Assembly: GCF_021729135.1 (NCBI RefSeq)
Contig: NZ_JAJTWW010000021.1
Coordinates: 34,435-98,434, forward strand
Reading direction: 5' to 3'
Source of the DNA: Brevibacterium daeguense
Lineage (GTDB): Bacteria; Actinomycetota; Actinomycetes; Actinomycetales; Brevibacteriaceae
DNA length: 64,000 nucleotides
Shown one piece after another: positions 16,839-26,413 of the stretch (position 1 is the first letter of the stretch; every line of letters begins with the position of its first letter). The position numbers and the translations under genes were made by a program. The notes under the pieces are model-generated. The model was not told where the DNA came from. It did not search any database and saw only the letters and a list, made by a program, of their open reading frames with translations.

Positions 16839-17243
16839 TCACAGCCGCAGCCGGGCGCCGCGCAGCTTTCCCACGGCCGGCAGATCCGGATCGGCCCAGT
16901 GCACGGTGTCGAGCTCCTCGGGCGCCAGCCAGCGGATCAGATCGTGATCGGTGCTGTGCCGTGGAGTCTCCGAGGAGTCGGCGATGAAGTAGCAGGCGAG
17001 ATCGATGGTCGTGTCGCCCACCGGCGTGGCGCTGCGATCGAGGAGCTCGCCGACTGCAACGGTCACCGACATCTCCTCCGACAGTTCCCGCACCAGCGCG
17101 TCCTGCGGTGTCTCGTCGGCCTCGACCTTGCCGCCGGGGAACTCCCAGCGTCCTTCCGCGCTCTTGCCCGGTGCGCGTCGGCAGGCGAGGATCCGGCCGT
17201 CGTCGACGAACACCCCGGCGACGACTTCGATGTGTCGGGACAT
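16839..17243 (-). CDS. NUDIX hydrolase, MutT-like
   Basis: A 134-residue protein resembling 8-oxo-dGTP diphosphatases, which cleanse the nucleotide pool of oxidised precursors. The full Nudix box runs from GGKVEADE through RELSEEM (about residues 37-58), with WEFPGGK just before it as in MutT. Other Nudix substrates remain possible. The ATG has no ribosome site; a TACAGT box lies 7 bases upstream, so the message is probably leaderless. Confidence 0.88.
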   Translation of the reverse strand: MSRHIEVVAGVFVDDGRILACRRAPGKSAEGRWEFPGGKVEADETPQDALVRELSEEMSVTVAVGELLDRSATPVGDTTIDLACYFIADSSETPRHSTDHDLIRWLAPEELDTVHWADPDLPAVGKLRGARLRL

Positions 17244-17250
17244 GTGTCCG

Positions 17251-17256
17251 ACTGTA
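17251..17256 (-). promoter_or_regulatory. -10 box (TACAGT), leaderless start
   Basis: On the minus strand TACAGT, then CGGACAC (7 bases), then the mutT-like ATG at 17243. Confidence 0.5.
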
Positions 17257-17358
17257 GCCGGAGCCGCGCTCCGGGCTGAGATCGCGACCGCGCTCGCGGT
17301 CCGACCCTGGCCGCCTCCGGGAACCGCGCACTATCCTCGACAGCAGGAGGCATCCACC

Positions 17359-18186
17359 ATGAGCGCACTCACTGACGTGACGATCTGCCGGACCTGCGGC
17401 GTCGAATCGGAGTCGGAACCGCCGGCGGTCTGCCCGATCTGCGACGACGAGCGCCAATGGGTGCCGCAGTCCGGGCAGGAGTGGACCAGCCGCGAGGAGC
17501 TCGAAGCCGAGGGCCACACCATCTCCATCACCGAGCGGGAGCCGGGACTGTACGCACTGCGGACCGAGCCGAAGCTGGGAATCGGGCAGACGTGCTACCT
17601 GGCCCAGTCCGAACGCGGCAATCTGCTGTTCGACATCCCGCCCTACATCGACGCCGAGGCGGTCGCCGCCGTTGCCGAGCTCGGCGGCATCCATGCCATC
17701 GCCGCCAGCCACCCGCACATGTTCGGAACCCAGCTCGAATGGAGCGGCGCTTTCGACGACGCGCCCGTCTTCGTCTGCGCCCTCGACGCGGGTTGGGTCC
17801 AGCGGAGAGGCTCGGCTCTGCGGTACTACGAGGACGACGCCGAGGTGCTGCCCGGGATTCCGCTGCGGCGCACCGGCGGGCACTTCCCCGGCAGTGCGGT
17901 CGCGCTGTGGACGGGGCGGGATGGGACAGGCGTCATGCTCAGCGGCGACTCGATCGGGCCGGTGGCCCGCACCGGCTGGGTCACCTTCATGCGCAGCTTC
18001 CCGAACTTCCTTCCCCTGTCGGCCGACGTCGTCAAGCGGATCGCCGCCTCGGTCGCGGATCTGGAGTTCGACCGGATGTACGGCAACTTCGGCCAGCAGA
18101 TTCCCACGGGGGCATTCGCCGCAGTCCAGGAGTCCGCGCAGCGGTACGCCGAATGGGTCTCCGGGGAGCACGACCACCTGACCTGA
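17359..18186 (+). CDS. Zinc-ribbon plus metallo-beta-lactamase-fold protein
   Basis: A 275-residue protein. Residues 10-28 hold a four-Cys knuckle (CRTC ... CPIC), and the rest follows the metallo-beta-lactamase fold. The usual HxHxDH is reduced to SHPHMFG (His118, His120), while His175 (TGGHFPGS) and Asp197 (LSGDSIGP) keep the later ligand positions. This may mean one metal ion or an altered activity. Similar proteins are annotated only as MBL-fold hydrolases. AGGAGG lies 10 bases before the ATG. It is divergent from the mutT-like gene with a 115-nt gap. Confidence 0.75.
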   Translation: MSALTDVTICRTCGVESESEPPAVCPICDDERQWVPQSGQEWTSREELEAEGHTISITEREPGLYALRTEPKLGIGQTCYLAQSERGNLLFDIPPYIDAEAVAAVAELGGIHAIAASHPHMFGTQLEWSGAFDDAPVFVCALDAGWVQRRGSALRYYEDDAEVLPGIPLRRTGGHFPGSAVALWTGRDGTGVMLSGDSIGPVARTGWVTFMRSFPNFLPLSADVVKRIAASVADLEFDRMYGNFGQQIPTGAFAAVQESAQRYAEWVSGEHDHLT

Positions 18187-18235
18187 ACGGGTGCTCTTCC
18201 CTTCGGATCTCGTCGTGATGCGCGGTCGCCGACGG

Positions 18236-18772
18236 TCACGACGTCGCCCGCCAAAAGCGCCAGATCTCCGTGCAGTCGCGGCCATCACGCATTCCGAGCA
18301 CCAGCGCTCGAGCTGCCTCCTCAGGGCTCGTCAGCTCGGTGCGCCAGTTCTCGCGCGGGCTGTAGCGTCGGAAGCCGATAGCCGCCAGCCCTTCGGGGTT
18401 CTCGGGGAAGCCGTCGTCGCGGAACCAGCCGCCGTACTTCTTCGCGCCGACCTCGACGATGTAGCCGCCGACCTCATACTTCTCCGGGTCGGCGAAGATG
18501 CACTGACCGTAGCGGGAATGCTTCGGCTTCCGGCGTCTCGATCGCGACTGCTTCTGGGGGCCAGGACTGCTGGTTGCAGGGCTGCCGGCGCCGGAGCCTG
18601 AGCCGCCGGCGCTGGAGCCCCCCGAGCGAAATCCCCCCGAGCCGAACCCCTCATCGCCGGATCCCTCTGCGGCAGGTTCGTCGGCGTACTCGTAGACCTC
18701 GAAATCGCCGTCCTGGAGGCCGCTCAGAGTCCGCGCGATCCGCTCGATGAGGTTGTCCCACGGGTCGATCAT
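18236..18772 (-). CDS. Unknown two-part protein with Gly/Ser-rich linker
   Basis: A 178-residue protein. Residues 1-34 (MIDPWDNLIERIARTLSGLQ) look helical and acidic; 35-75 are Gly/Ser/Pro-rich; 76-178 form a small alpha/beta domain with many aromatic residues (GGWFRDDGFPENP, RRYSPRENW, WRFWRATS). No family recognised. The gene starts 12 bases after the ribH stop on the same strand, so it may be the last gene of the riboflavin operon; nothing in it suggests a flavin role. Confidence 0.65.
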   Translation of the reverse strand: MIDPWDNLIERIARTLSGLQDGDFEVYEYADEPAAEGSGDEGFGSGGFRSGGSSAGGSGSGAGSPATSSPGPQKQSRSRRRKPKHSRYGQCIFADPEKYEVGGYIVEVGAKKYGGWFRDDGFPENPEGLAAIGFRRYSPRENWRTELTSPEEAARALVLGMRDGRDCTEIWRFWRATS

Positions 18773-18784
18773 CGCTCTGTCAGA

Positions 18785-20621
<1,837 letters not shown>

Positions 20622-20625
<4 letters not shown>

Positions 20626-21317
20626 CCCTGCAGCCCTTCTTTCGTGTTCAGTGCGGATGTTGAGGAGAGGTCAACGGTGTGCTGGAAGCTCAGGAGCCGT
20701 TCGGCGTATTTGGCGAGCACATCGACCTCGATGTTGACCTGCTCGCCGGCCTCCGCCTTCCCGAATACGGTGTTCTCCAGGGTCGCCGGAATCAGCCCGA
20801 CCTCCACCCAGGCGGGTTGATCGCCGGGAGCGCTCACAGCCGTCAGCGTCAGGCTGGTCCCGTTGAGTGCGATCGAGCCCTTCTCCGCGGTGTAGGGGGC
20901 GAGCTCCTGAGGGATGTCGACCCGGAAGCGGACCCAGCCGCCCTCGTCGACGAGTTCGCTGATCGTGCCGACGCCGTCGACGTGGCCCTGCACGACGTGG
21001 CCGTCGAACCGGCCGCCTGCCGGCATGCAGCGCTCGAGGTTGACGCGGCTGCCGGCGGTGAGCGAACCCAGATTGGTGCGCTGCAGAGTCTCGCCCATCA
21101 CATCGGCGGTGAATCGGCCGTCCGTGCCCGCCTGCTGCGCTTCGTCCGCTGTCGCGGGGACGGCCGTCAGGCAGACGCCGTTGACCGCCAGCGACCCGCC
21201 CTGCGGGAGGTCCGCGACGATCGGCCCGGCGTCGATGGTGATGCGGGCGAAACCGCCGTCGTCCCTGACGTCGACGTCGGTGACGACGCCCAGGGATTCG
21301 ATGATTCCGGTGAACAT
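20622..21317 (-). CDS. ribE: Riboflavin synthase, alpha subunit type
   Basis: Dismutates two lumazine molecules to riboflavin. The 231-residue protein starts with the invariant MFTGIIESLG and has the two internally repeated lumazine-binding domains, seen as NGVCLTAV in the first and LNGTSLTLTAV in the second, plus GHVVQGHVDG. The ATG at 21317 has AAGAGGAGC upstream; the long open frame before it is not coding. Downstream coupling to ribBA is by ATGA overlap. Confidence 0.96.
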
Positions 21318-21339
21318 GCTGCTCCTCTTCGGATCTGCC

Positions 21340-22461
21340 TCAGTCGGCCGTGTCTCGTTCGGATGGGTGCTGGTCGGATGCGCTGCAGTCGGGGTCGGCG
21401 TCGGACCGATTCGGGTCGGGCGCCGGGACGAGGCGGAGGAACACGTCCGGCCCGAGCCTGGCGGGCGCCTCGGGGCCGGCGAAGTCCGGGGTGAACCGGT
21501 AGGCATCGGACAGGGTGGCGACCTCGAGGCCGCGCACCGCCGGAAGGCCCTCGCCGAGCAGCAGGGGTGCGATGTAGAGCTCGATCTCGTCGACGAGGTC
21601 GGCGGCCAGGAAGGCGCCGGCGACGTGAGCTCCGCCCTCGACGAGCAGGTGCTCGATGCCGGCGGCGCCCAGCTGCCGGACAGCCTCCGCCGGATCGTGG
21701 GTGTGCAGCCGCAGGGTCGCCGGGTTGCGGCCGAGGTGTGAGTCGGCGGGAATCTCGCGCTCGCCGAGAACGACGGGAACGGGCTGCTCCGCCCGCTCGC
21801 GGCCGCCTTCGTCGCGCGCGGTCAGTCGCGGATTGTCGGCGATCGCAGTGCCGGTGCCCACCAGAATCGCGTCGACGCGAGCGCGCAGGGCGTGCACGTG
21901 ATCCCGGGACTCCTGGGAGCTGATCCACCGGCTGGTGCCGTCCGCGGCGGCGATCCGACCGTCGAGGCTCTGGGCGAGCTTGAGCGTCACGAACGGCCGG
22001 TGGGCGGCCTTGGCCGCGAACCAGCGGGCGTTGAGCGCATGCGCGTCGTCGGCGAGCAGACCTCCGACGACCTCGACCCCGAGGTCCCGCAGGCGCTCGG
22101 CGCCGCCGGCGGCGGTGTGATGAAGGTCGGGGTACGCGTAGACGACCCGGGGGATCCCGGCGTCGGCGATGAGGTCGGCGCACGGGCCGGTGCGGCCGGT
22201 GTGATTGCACGGCTCCAGGCTGACGTACAGGGTGGAGTCCGTCAGGTCGATGCCTTCGGAGCGGGCTCGCAGCAGCGCGTCGACCTCCGCATGCGGGGTG
22301 CCCGCGCCGCGGTGCCAGCCGACGGCGAGTGTTCCGTCCGCGCCTCTGACGGCGGCTCCGACCAGCGGGTTCGCTCCGCGCACTCCGTGGCCTGCGGCGT
22401 CGAGGGCAACGCGCATCGCCTCCGTGTCGGAGTACGAGAAAACCGTCCGGTCTGCGTCCAC
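21340..22461 (-). CDS. ribD: Bifunctional riboflavin deaminase/reductase RibD
   Basis: A 373-residue enzyme performing the deamination and reduction after GTP ring opening. Deaminase half: HAEVDAL and SLEPCNHTGRTGPC zinc site. Reductase half: FVTLKLAQSLDGRIA, and VEGGAHVAGAFL near the C-terminus. The start is GTG at 22461 because AGGAGAGG precedes it; the upstream open frame is the riboswitch. The C-terminal 20 residues are an Asp/Ser/Pro-rich extension. First gene of ribD-ribE-ribBA-ribH. Confidence 0.95.
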   Translation of the reverse strand: MDADRTVFSYSDTEAMRVALDAAGHGVRGANPLVGAAVRGADGTLAVGWHRGAGTPHAEVDALLRARSEGIDLTDSTLYVSLEPCNHTGRTGPCADLIADAGIPRVVYAYPDLHHTAAGGAERLRDLGVEVVGGLLADDAHALNARWFAAKAAHRPFVTLKLAQSLDGRIAAADGTSRWISSQESRDHVHALRARVDAILVGTGTAIADNPRLTARDEGGRERAEQPVPVVLGEREIPADSHLGRNPATLRLHTHDPAEAVRQLGAAGIEHLLVEGGAHVAGAFLAADLVDEIELYIAPLLLGEGLPAVRGLEVATLSDAYRFTPDFAGPEAPARLGPDVFLRLVPAPDPNRSDADPDCSASDQHPSERDTAD

Positions 22462-22464
22462 GTG

Positions 22465-22489
22465 CCTCTCCTGGTCTGACCGGGAGAGG
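22465..22489 (-). promoter_or_regulatory. Hairpin covering the ribD ribosome-binding site
   Basis: CCTCTCC pairs with GGAGAGG, with one mismatch and an inner GGT/ACC pair closing a 3-base loop. The 3' arm is the ribD ribosome site itself. It fits an FMN-controlled on/off switch acting on translation. Confidence 0.7.
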
Positions 22490-22614
22490 GAGGGGCAGTC
22501 ACCGAACGGTTCGACGAATGCAGGGGAGTGCCGCGGTTGGAAGCTGCGACTCTCCCGGAGCCGGGTGATCAGCTGGTGATGCAGGGCATCCCCGGCGTCT
22601 GCTCGGACTCCGTC

Positions 22615-22742
22615 ACGTTCCTCCCATCCAGACTGTACTGTCGGTCTCGGAATTTCACCGAGTCGACCGCAGACTCCTGCCGAAGCAGAGACGCGCGGTT
22701 CGCGGACTGTAACCGCCGGCACGGAATCTCACCGTCCCCGGA
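22615..22742 (-). promoter_or_regulatory. FMN riboswitch (RFN element)
   Basis: Read on the minus strand, the conserved RFN blocks occur in order: GGGGACGGTGAGATTCCG, GCCGGCGGTTACAGTCCGCG, a variable arm, CGGTGAAATTCCGAGACCG, and ACAGTACAGTCTGGATGGGA. These are near-identical to the family consensus and form the six-helix junction that binds FMN. The element lies about 155 nt before the ribD start. No intrinsic terminator is seen downstream; a hairpin over the ribosome site is, so control is probably translational. Confidence 0.95.
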
Positions 22743-22755
22743 ACATGTGGCACCC

Positions 22756-22761
22756 ACTATA
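22756..22761 (-). promoter_or_regulatory. Probable -10 box (TATAGT) of the riboflavin operon
   Basis: TATAGT lies about 14 nt upstream of the riboswitch on the minus strand, with TTTCTC 18 bases further upstream as a weak -35. Confidence 0.45.
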
Positions 22762-22810
22762 CGACTGATCAGGGCAGGTGAGAAACGCGGGCCCGGATAG
22801 CGAGACGCAG

Positions 22811-22838
22811 AGTCCGAGCCCGAGCCCGAGTCCGAGTC
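22811..22838 (-). repeat. Hexanucleotide repeat (CCGAGC/CCGAGT)
   Basis: Four to five copies of CCGAG[C/T] directly follow the stop codon of the aldo/keto reductase gene. On the minus strand they read as CTCGGA/GCTCGG runs. Confidence 0.6.
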
Positions 22839-23666
22839 TCACCACTCCTCGTGGGTGCGGGAGTCCGCGGCGTCGCTCTCGGGGTGTTCGAGGGTCGTCA
22901 GGGCGACCAGGTCCTCGCCGTCCAGGTCGAAGTCGAAGACGTCGGCGTTCACGCGCTGCCGCCGCGGGTCGCCCGACTTCGGGATGGCGACGATGTCCTG
23001 CTGCACGATCCACCGCAGGGCCACCTGCTCGGGGGCGACCTCGTGCTTGGCGGCAATGCTGTGGAACACGAACTGCGACATCAGGTCCTGCCGCTTGCCC
23101 AGCGGTCCCCAGGCCTGCGTGACGATGGCGTTGTCCCGGTGGAAGGCCACGGTCTCGTGCCGGGGGAGCGCTGCGCTGAGCTGGATCTGGTTGATCGCCG
23201 GCCAGACCCCGGTCGCGTCGTGGAGCTCTTCGAGCTGCTCGGGCCGGAAGTTGGAGACGCCGGGAACGCGGACGGTGCCCCGATCGACGAGTTCGAGGAC
23301 CGCCTTCCACGTGTCCAGGGTGAGCCCGCGCGAGGGATTCGGCCAGTGGATGAGCAGGATGTCGATGCGGTCGAGGCCGAGGCGCCGGAGGGATTCCTGG
23401 GCCCCGTTCAGCGTCTCCTGGAAGCCCTGGTCGCCACCGGCGACCTTCGTGGTCACCATGATCTCGTCGCGGTCGATTCCGCTGGACCTGATGCCTTCTC
23501 CGACAGCTGCCTCGTTGCCGTACTGCGCCGCGGTGTCGATGAGGCGGTAACCCGACTGGAGTCCCGCTGCGACCGCATCAGCGCCCGGGGGACCCTGCAG
23601 GCCGTACGTCCCCAGGCCGATGAGCGGGATGTCGATGGTCTCGTTCAGCGGGATCGTGGGAAACAT
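22839..23666 (-). CDS. Aldo/keto reductase
   Basis: A 275-residue NADPH-dependent carbonyl reductase of the diketogulonate reductase group. The TIM-barrel landmarks are present: LIGLGTYGLQ, LIDTAAQYGNE with catalytic Asp and Tyr, Lys in TTKVAGG, LLIHWPNP with His, GVSNF, and IPKSGDPRRQRVN for the cofactor phosphate. No ribosome site; TAGACT ends 6 bases before the ATG, so it is likely leaderless. It lies upstream of the riboflavin operon on the same strand. Confidence 0.93.
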   Translation of the reverse strand: MFPTIPLNETIDIPLIGLGTYGLQGPPGADAVAAGLQSGYRLIDTAAQYGNEAAVGEGIRSSGIDRDEIMVTTKVAGGDQGFQETLNGAQESLRRLGLDRIDILLIHWPNPSRGLTLDTWKAVLELVDRGTVRVPGVSNFRPEQLEELHDATGVWPAINQIQLSAALPRHETVAFHRDNAIVTQAWGPLGKRQDLMSQFVFHSIAAKHEVAPEQVALRWIVQQDIVAIPKSGDPRRQRVNADVFDFDLDGEDLVALTTLEHPESDAADSRTHEEW

Positions 23667-23672
23667 GCTGCC

Positions 23673-23678
23673 AGTCTA
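23673..23678 (-). promoter_or_regulatory. -10 box (TAGACT), leaderless start
   Basis: TAGACT, then GGCAGC (6 bases), then the aldo/keto reductase ATG at 23666. Confidence 0.5.
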
Positions 23679-23717
23679 CGGGCGAGTCCGCCGGTGCGGC
23701 CAGAGGTGCTCCGGGGC

Positions 23718-24077
23718 TCAGTCCTCGTAGTCGGAGCTGCGCTGCGTGGTGCCGGGAGACGAGTCGGACCGGCGCCATGCGCATTCGAGGCCCTCGCGGG
23801 CTCCGAACCTGACCAGGTGGCGGCCGAGCACGTCCTCGAAGCGCTCGACCTGGTCGGCGGGTGCGGTGAGCTCGAGATCGAGCACTCCGTCACGAGCTGT
23901 CAGGGTTGCGGTGACGGCGCCGTCGGAGAAGGCGCCATCGCCCCGCTGGCTGTCCTCGTCCCAGCTGAACGGCACCTTGCGGCCCATGTGGGACGCGAGC
24001 TGCTTGCCGTAGCGGCCGGGTCGCTCGGTCTTGACGCTCGCGGACGAGGTCACGGTGGGAGTGGATTCTGCTGTCAT
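23718..24077 (-). CDS. DUF2218-family protein
   Basis: A 119-residue protein with the family pattern RYGKQLASHMGRK near residue 22 and RFEDVLGRHLVRFG near residue 82. Such proteins are often encoded near iron/siderophore genes in actinobacteria, but none is visible here and the role is unknown. GGAGA precedes the ATG and a TAGACT box ends 6 bases before it, so the message has at most a tiny leader. Confidence 0.8.
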   Translation of the reverse strand: MTAESTPTVTSSASVKTERPGRYGKQLASHMGRKVPFSWDEDSQRGDGAFSDGAVTATLTARDGVLDLELTAPADQVERFEDVLGRHLVRFGAREGLECAWRRSDSSPGTTQRSSDYED

Positions 24078-24083
24078 GTCTCC

Positions 24084-24089
24084 AGTCTA
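24084..24089 (-). promoter_or_regulatory. -10 box (TAGACT) of the DUF2218 gene
   Basis: TAGACT, then GGAGAC (6 bases), then ATG at 24077. Confidence 0.5.
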
Positions 24090-24216
24090 ACCGCCGCTTA
24101 GGTTCTCCTAACTTCGATGGTCGAGATGGTGAATCGGCGGTGCGCGGAGGGAGCGGCGAGGTCCTGCCGGAGGTCACAGCCGACCCGAGGGCGGCCCTCG
24201 TGTCCCCGCGGCCTCC

Positions 24217-24222
24217 TACACT
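24217..24222 (+). promoter_or_regulatory. -10 box (TACACT), leaderless start
   Basis: TACACT is followed by 7 bases and the ATG at 24230. The arrangement is identical to that at 14153. Confidence 0.55.
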
Positions 24223-24229
24223 GCAGAGC

Positions 24230-26344
24230 ATGGACATGTCCCCAGCGCCGGCCGTCACCAACCTCCGCGAATCCGCCCTCACCGCTCTCCGGGAGCTCAC
24301 GGGGAACCCGGACGCCGCATTCCACCCGGGGCAGTTCGAGGCCATCGAATCCCTCGTCGCCGGCAGGCGGCGCACTCTCGTCGTGCAGCGCACCGGCTGG
24401 GGCAAGTCGGCCGTGTACTTCGTGGCGGCCCGGCTGCTGCGGCAGGCCGGTCGGGGTCCCTCTCTCATCATCTCCCCGCTGCTGGCGCTCATGCGCGATC
24501 AGGTCGGTGCCGCTGAGCGGGCAGGGGTGCGAGCCCACACCCTCAACTCCTCGAACGTCACCGAATGGGACACCGTGCTCGGCGATCTCGGATCGGGCGC
24601 GGTCGACGTGCTGCTCATCTCTCCGGAGCGCCTCAACAACCCCAAGTTCCGCGACCACGTGCTGACGCACCTGCTCGGTGAAGTCGGGATGATCGTCGTC
24701 GATGAAGCCCACTGCATCTCCGACTGGGGTCACGACTTCCGCCCGGACTACCGGCGGATCGGCGCCCTGCTGGACGGGCTGCCCGCGGACCTTCCGGTGT
24801 TGGCGACCACGGCGACGGCCAATGAGCGCGTCGCCGCAGACGTCGCGGAACAGCTCGGGCAGGACACCCTCGTGATCCGCGGTCCGCTGGCCCGGGACTC
24901 GCTGCGATTGGGGGTCGCGCCGGTGCGGCCGTCGAGCACCCGCATCGCCTGGCTGGCCGAACACCTCGACGGTTTCGCCGGCTCCGGGATCATCTACACG
25001 CTCACGGTCTCTGCCGCCCAGGACACCGCCAGAGCCCTCCGGCAGGCCGGCTGGGACGTCGCCGCGTACACCGGTGGAACGGACCCGCAGGATCGCGAGC
25101 AGCTGGAAACCGCACTCAAAGAGAATCGCCTCAAGGCACTGGTGGCCACCTCCGCGCTGGGAATGGGATTCGACAAGCCGGACCTGGGCTTCGTCATCCA
25201 CCTGGGGGCGCCTTCGTCCCCGGTCGCCTACTACCAGCAGGTCGGTCGAGCCGGCCGCGCCACCGACTCCGCGGATGTCCTGCTGCTGCCCGGGGCGGAG
25301 GACCGGGACATCTGGGAGTACTTCGCCACCGCCTCGATGCCGGAGGAGGCCGACGCGGCAGCCGTGCTGTCGGCGCTCGACGAGGCGCGGGGCGAGCCGA
25401 TCTCCGTCCCGCGCCTCGAGCCGCTGGTCGGGGTCAAGAGGTCACGGCTGGAACTGCTGCTCAAGACGCTGCAGGTCGACGGGGCGGTCGATCGGACGCA
25501 GGGCGGGTTCGTCTCGACCGGGACCGGCTGGGTCTACGACGCCGAGCGCTACGCGAAGGTGGCCGAGGCCAGACGTCGCGAAGCCCAGGCGATGCTCGAC
25601 TACGAGCGCACCTCGGGCTGCCGGATGCGATACCTGGCTGAGCAGCTCGACGACCCGGCCGCCGCGGACTGCGGACGGTGCGACACCTGTGCCGGACAGT
25701 GGTGGACCGACGAGGTCTCCGACAGCGGCCAGGAGCAGGCTCGCGCCCTGCTGAGCTCCGTCGGGCTTCCGGTGGAGCCGCGCGCCTCCTGGCCGACCGG
25801 ACTGCCGTCGATCGGCGTCGACCTCAAGGGCAGGATCCCGCAGGAGGAGCGCTACAGCACCGGGCGCGTCATCGCCCGCCTGACCGACCTGGGGCCCGGC
25901 CAGCGGCTGCGCGAGTTCCTCGCCCCGACGGCACCCGACGAGCCGGTGCCGGCCGACATCGGAAAGCTGTGTGTGCGCGTGCTGGCCGACTGGGACTGGG
26001 AGCGGCGACCGGAAGCTGTCGTATCGGTGCCGAATCCGCTCCGTCCGACCACGGTGTTCTCGCTGGCCGCGGAGTTGGCTCGGGCGGGGCGGCTGATCGA
26101 CGCAGGTGCCCTCACCGCGCGCCATCCCACCGGAGACCCTGATGTCAACAGCGCATTCCGGGTGCGCGACGTCTATGACGCATTCGCGGCCGGCCCGGAG
26201 CTCGCCGCTGCCATCACCGGCAGGGTGGTGCTGCTCGTGGACGCGGAGATCGTGTCGCGCTGGACGATGACCGCGGCGGCGCGCGTCCTCCTGCAGGCAG
26301 GCGCCGCGGACGTGCTGCCGTTCGCGCTGGCCCAGCGCAGCTGA
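24230..26344 (+). CDS. RecQ-family ATP-dependent DNA helicase
   Basis: A 704-residue superfamily-2 helicase. Walker A is TGWGKS (residues 55-60; usual form TGGGKS), Walker B is DEAHCISDWGHDFRPDY, then TATAN (motif III), ALGMGFDKPD (motif V) and QQVGRAGRA (motif VI). A Cys-rich RecQ zinc region follows (CRMRYLAEQL ... CGRCDTC). The last 200 residues have no HRDC domain but an actinobacterial extension resembling a phosphoribosyltransferase-like fold (VVLLVDAEIVSRWTM). Probable role in repair or recombination. A TACACT box 7 bases upstream suggests a leaderless mRNA. Confidence 0.9.
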   Translation: MDMSPAPAVTNLRESALTALRELTGNPDAAFHPGQFEAIESLVAGRRRTLVVQRTGWGKSAVYFVAARLLRQAGRGPSLIISPLLALMRDQVGAAERAGVRAHTLNSSNVTEWDTVLGDLGSGAVDVLLISPERLNNPKFRDHVLTHLLGEVGMIVVDEAHCISDWGHDFRPDYRRIGALLDGLPADLPVLATTATANERVAADVAEQLGQDTLVIRGPLARDSLRLGVAPVRPSSTRIAWLAEHLDGFAGSGIIYTLTVSAAQDTARALRQAGWDVAAYTGGTDPQDREQLETALKENRLKALVATSALGMGFDKPDLGFVIHLGAPSSPVAYYQQVGRAGRATDSADVLLLPGAEDRDIWEYFATASMPEEADAAAVLSALDEARGEPISVPRLEPLVGVKRSRLELLLKTLQVDGAVDRTQGGFVSTGTGWVYDAERYAKVAEARRREAQAMLDYERTSGCRMRYLAEQLDDPAAADCGRCDTCAGQWWTDEVSDSGQEQARALLSSVGLPVEPRASWPTGLPSIGVDLKGRIPQEERYSTGRVIARLTDLGPGQRLREFLAPTAPDEPVPADIGKLCVRVLADWDWERRPEAVVSVPNPLRPTTVFSLAAELARAGRLIDAGALTARHPTGDPDVNSAFRVRDVYDAFAAGPELAAAITGRVVLLVDAEIVSRWTMTAAARVLLQAGAADVLPFALAQRS

Positions 26345-26413
26345 CCGTTGGTGCCGGACAGCTGACGTCGGTCGAGGGCAGCTGACCATTGGTGCCGGAC
26401 AGCTGACGTCAGG
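26337..26413 (+). repeat. 41-bp tandem repeat containing the stop codon
   Basis: About 1.9 copies of a 41-base unit starting GCAGCTGACC. The first copy begins in the last codons of the helicase gene and includes its TGA stop. Each unit carries GTTGGTGCCGGACAGCTGAC with a single base difference. Confidence 0.85.

Noticed and set aside
22462..22722. N-terminal extension of RibD
   Set aside because: The region is the riboswitch and its platform; the GTG at 22461 has a strong ribosome site and the RibD fold starts right after it.
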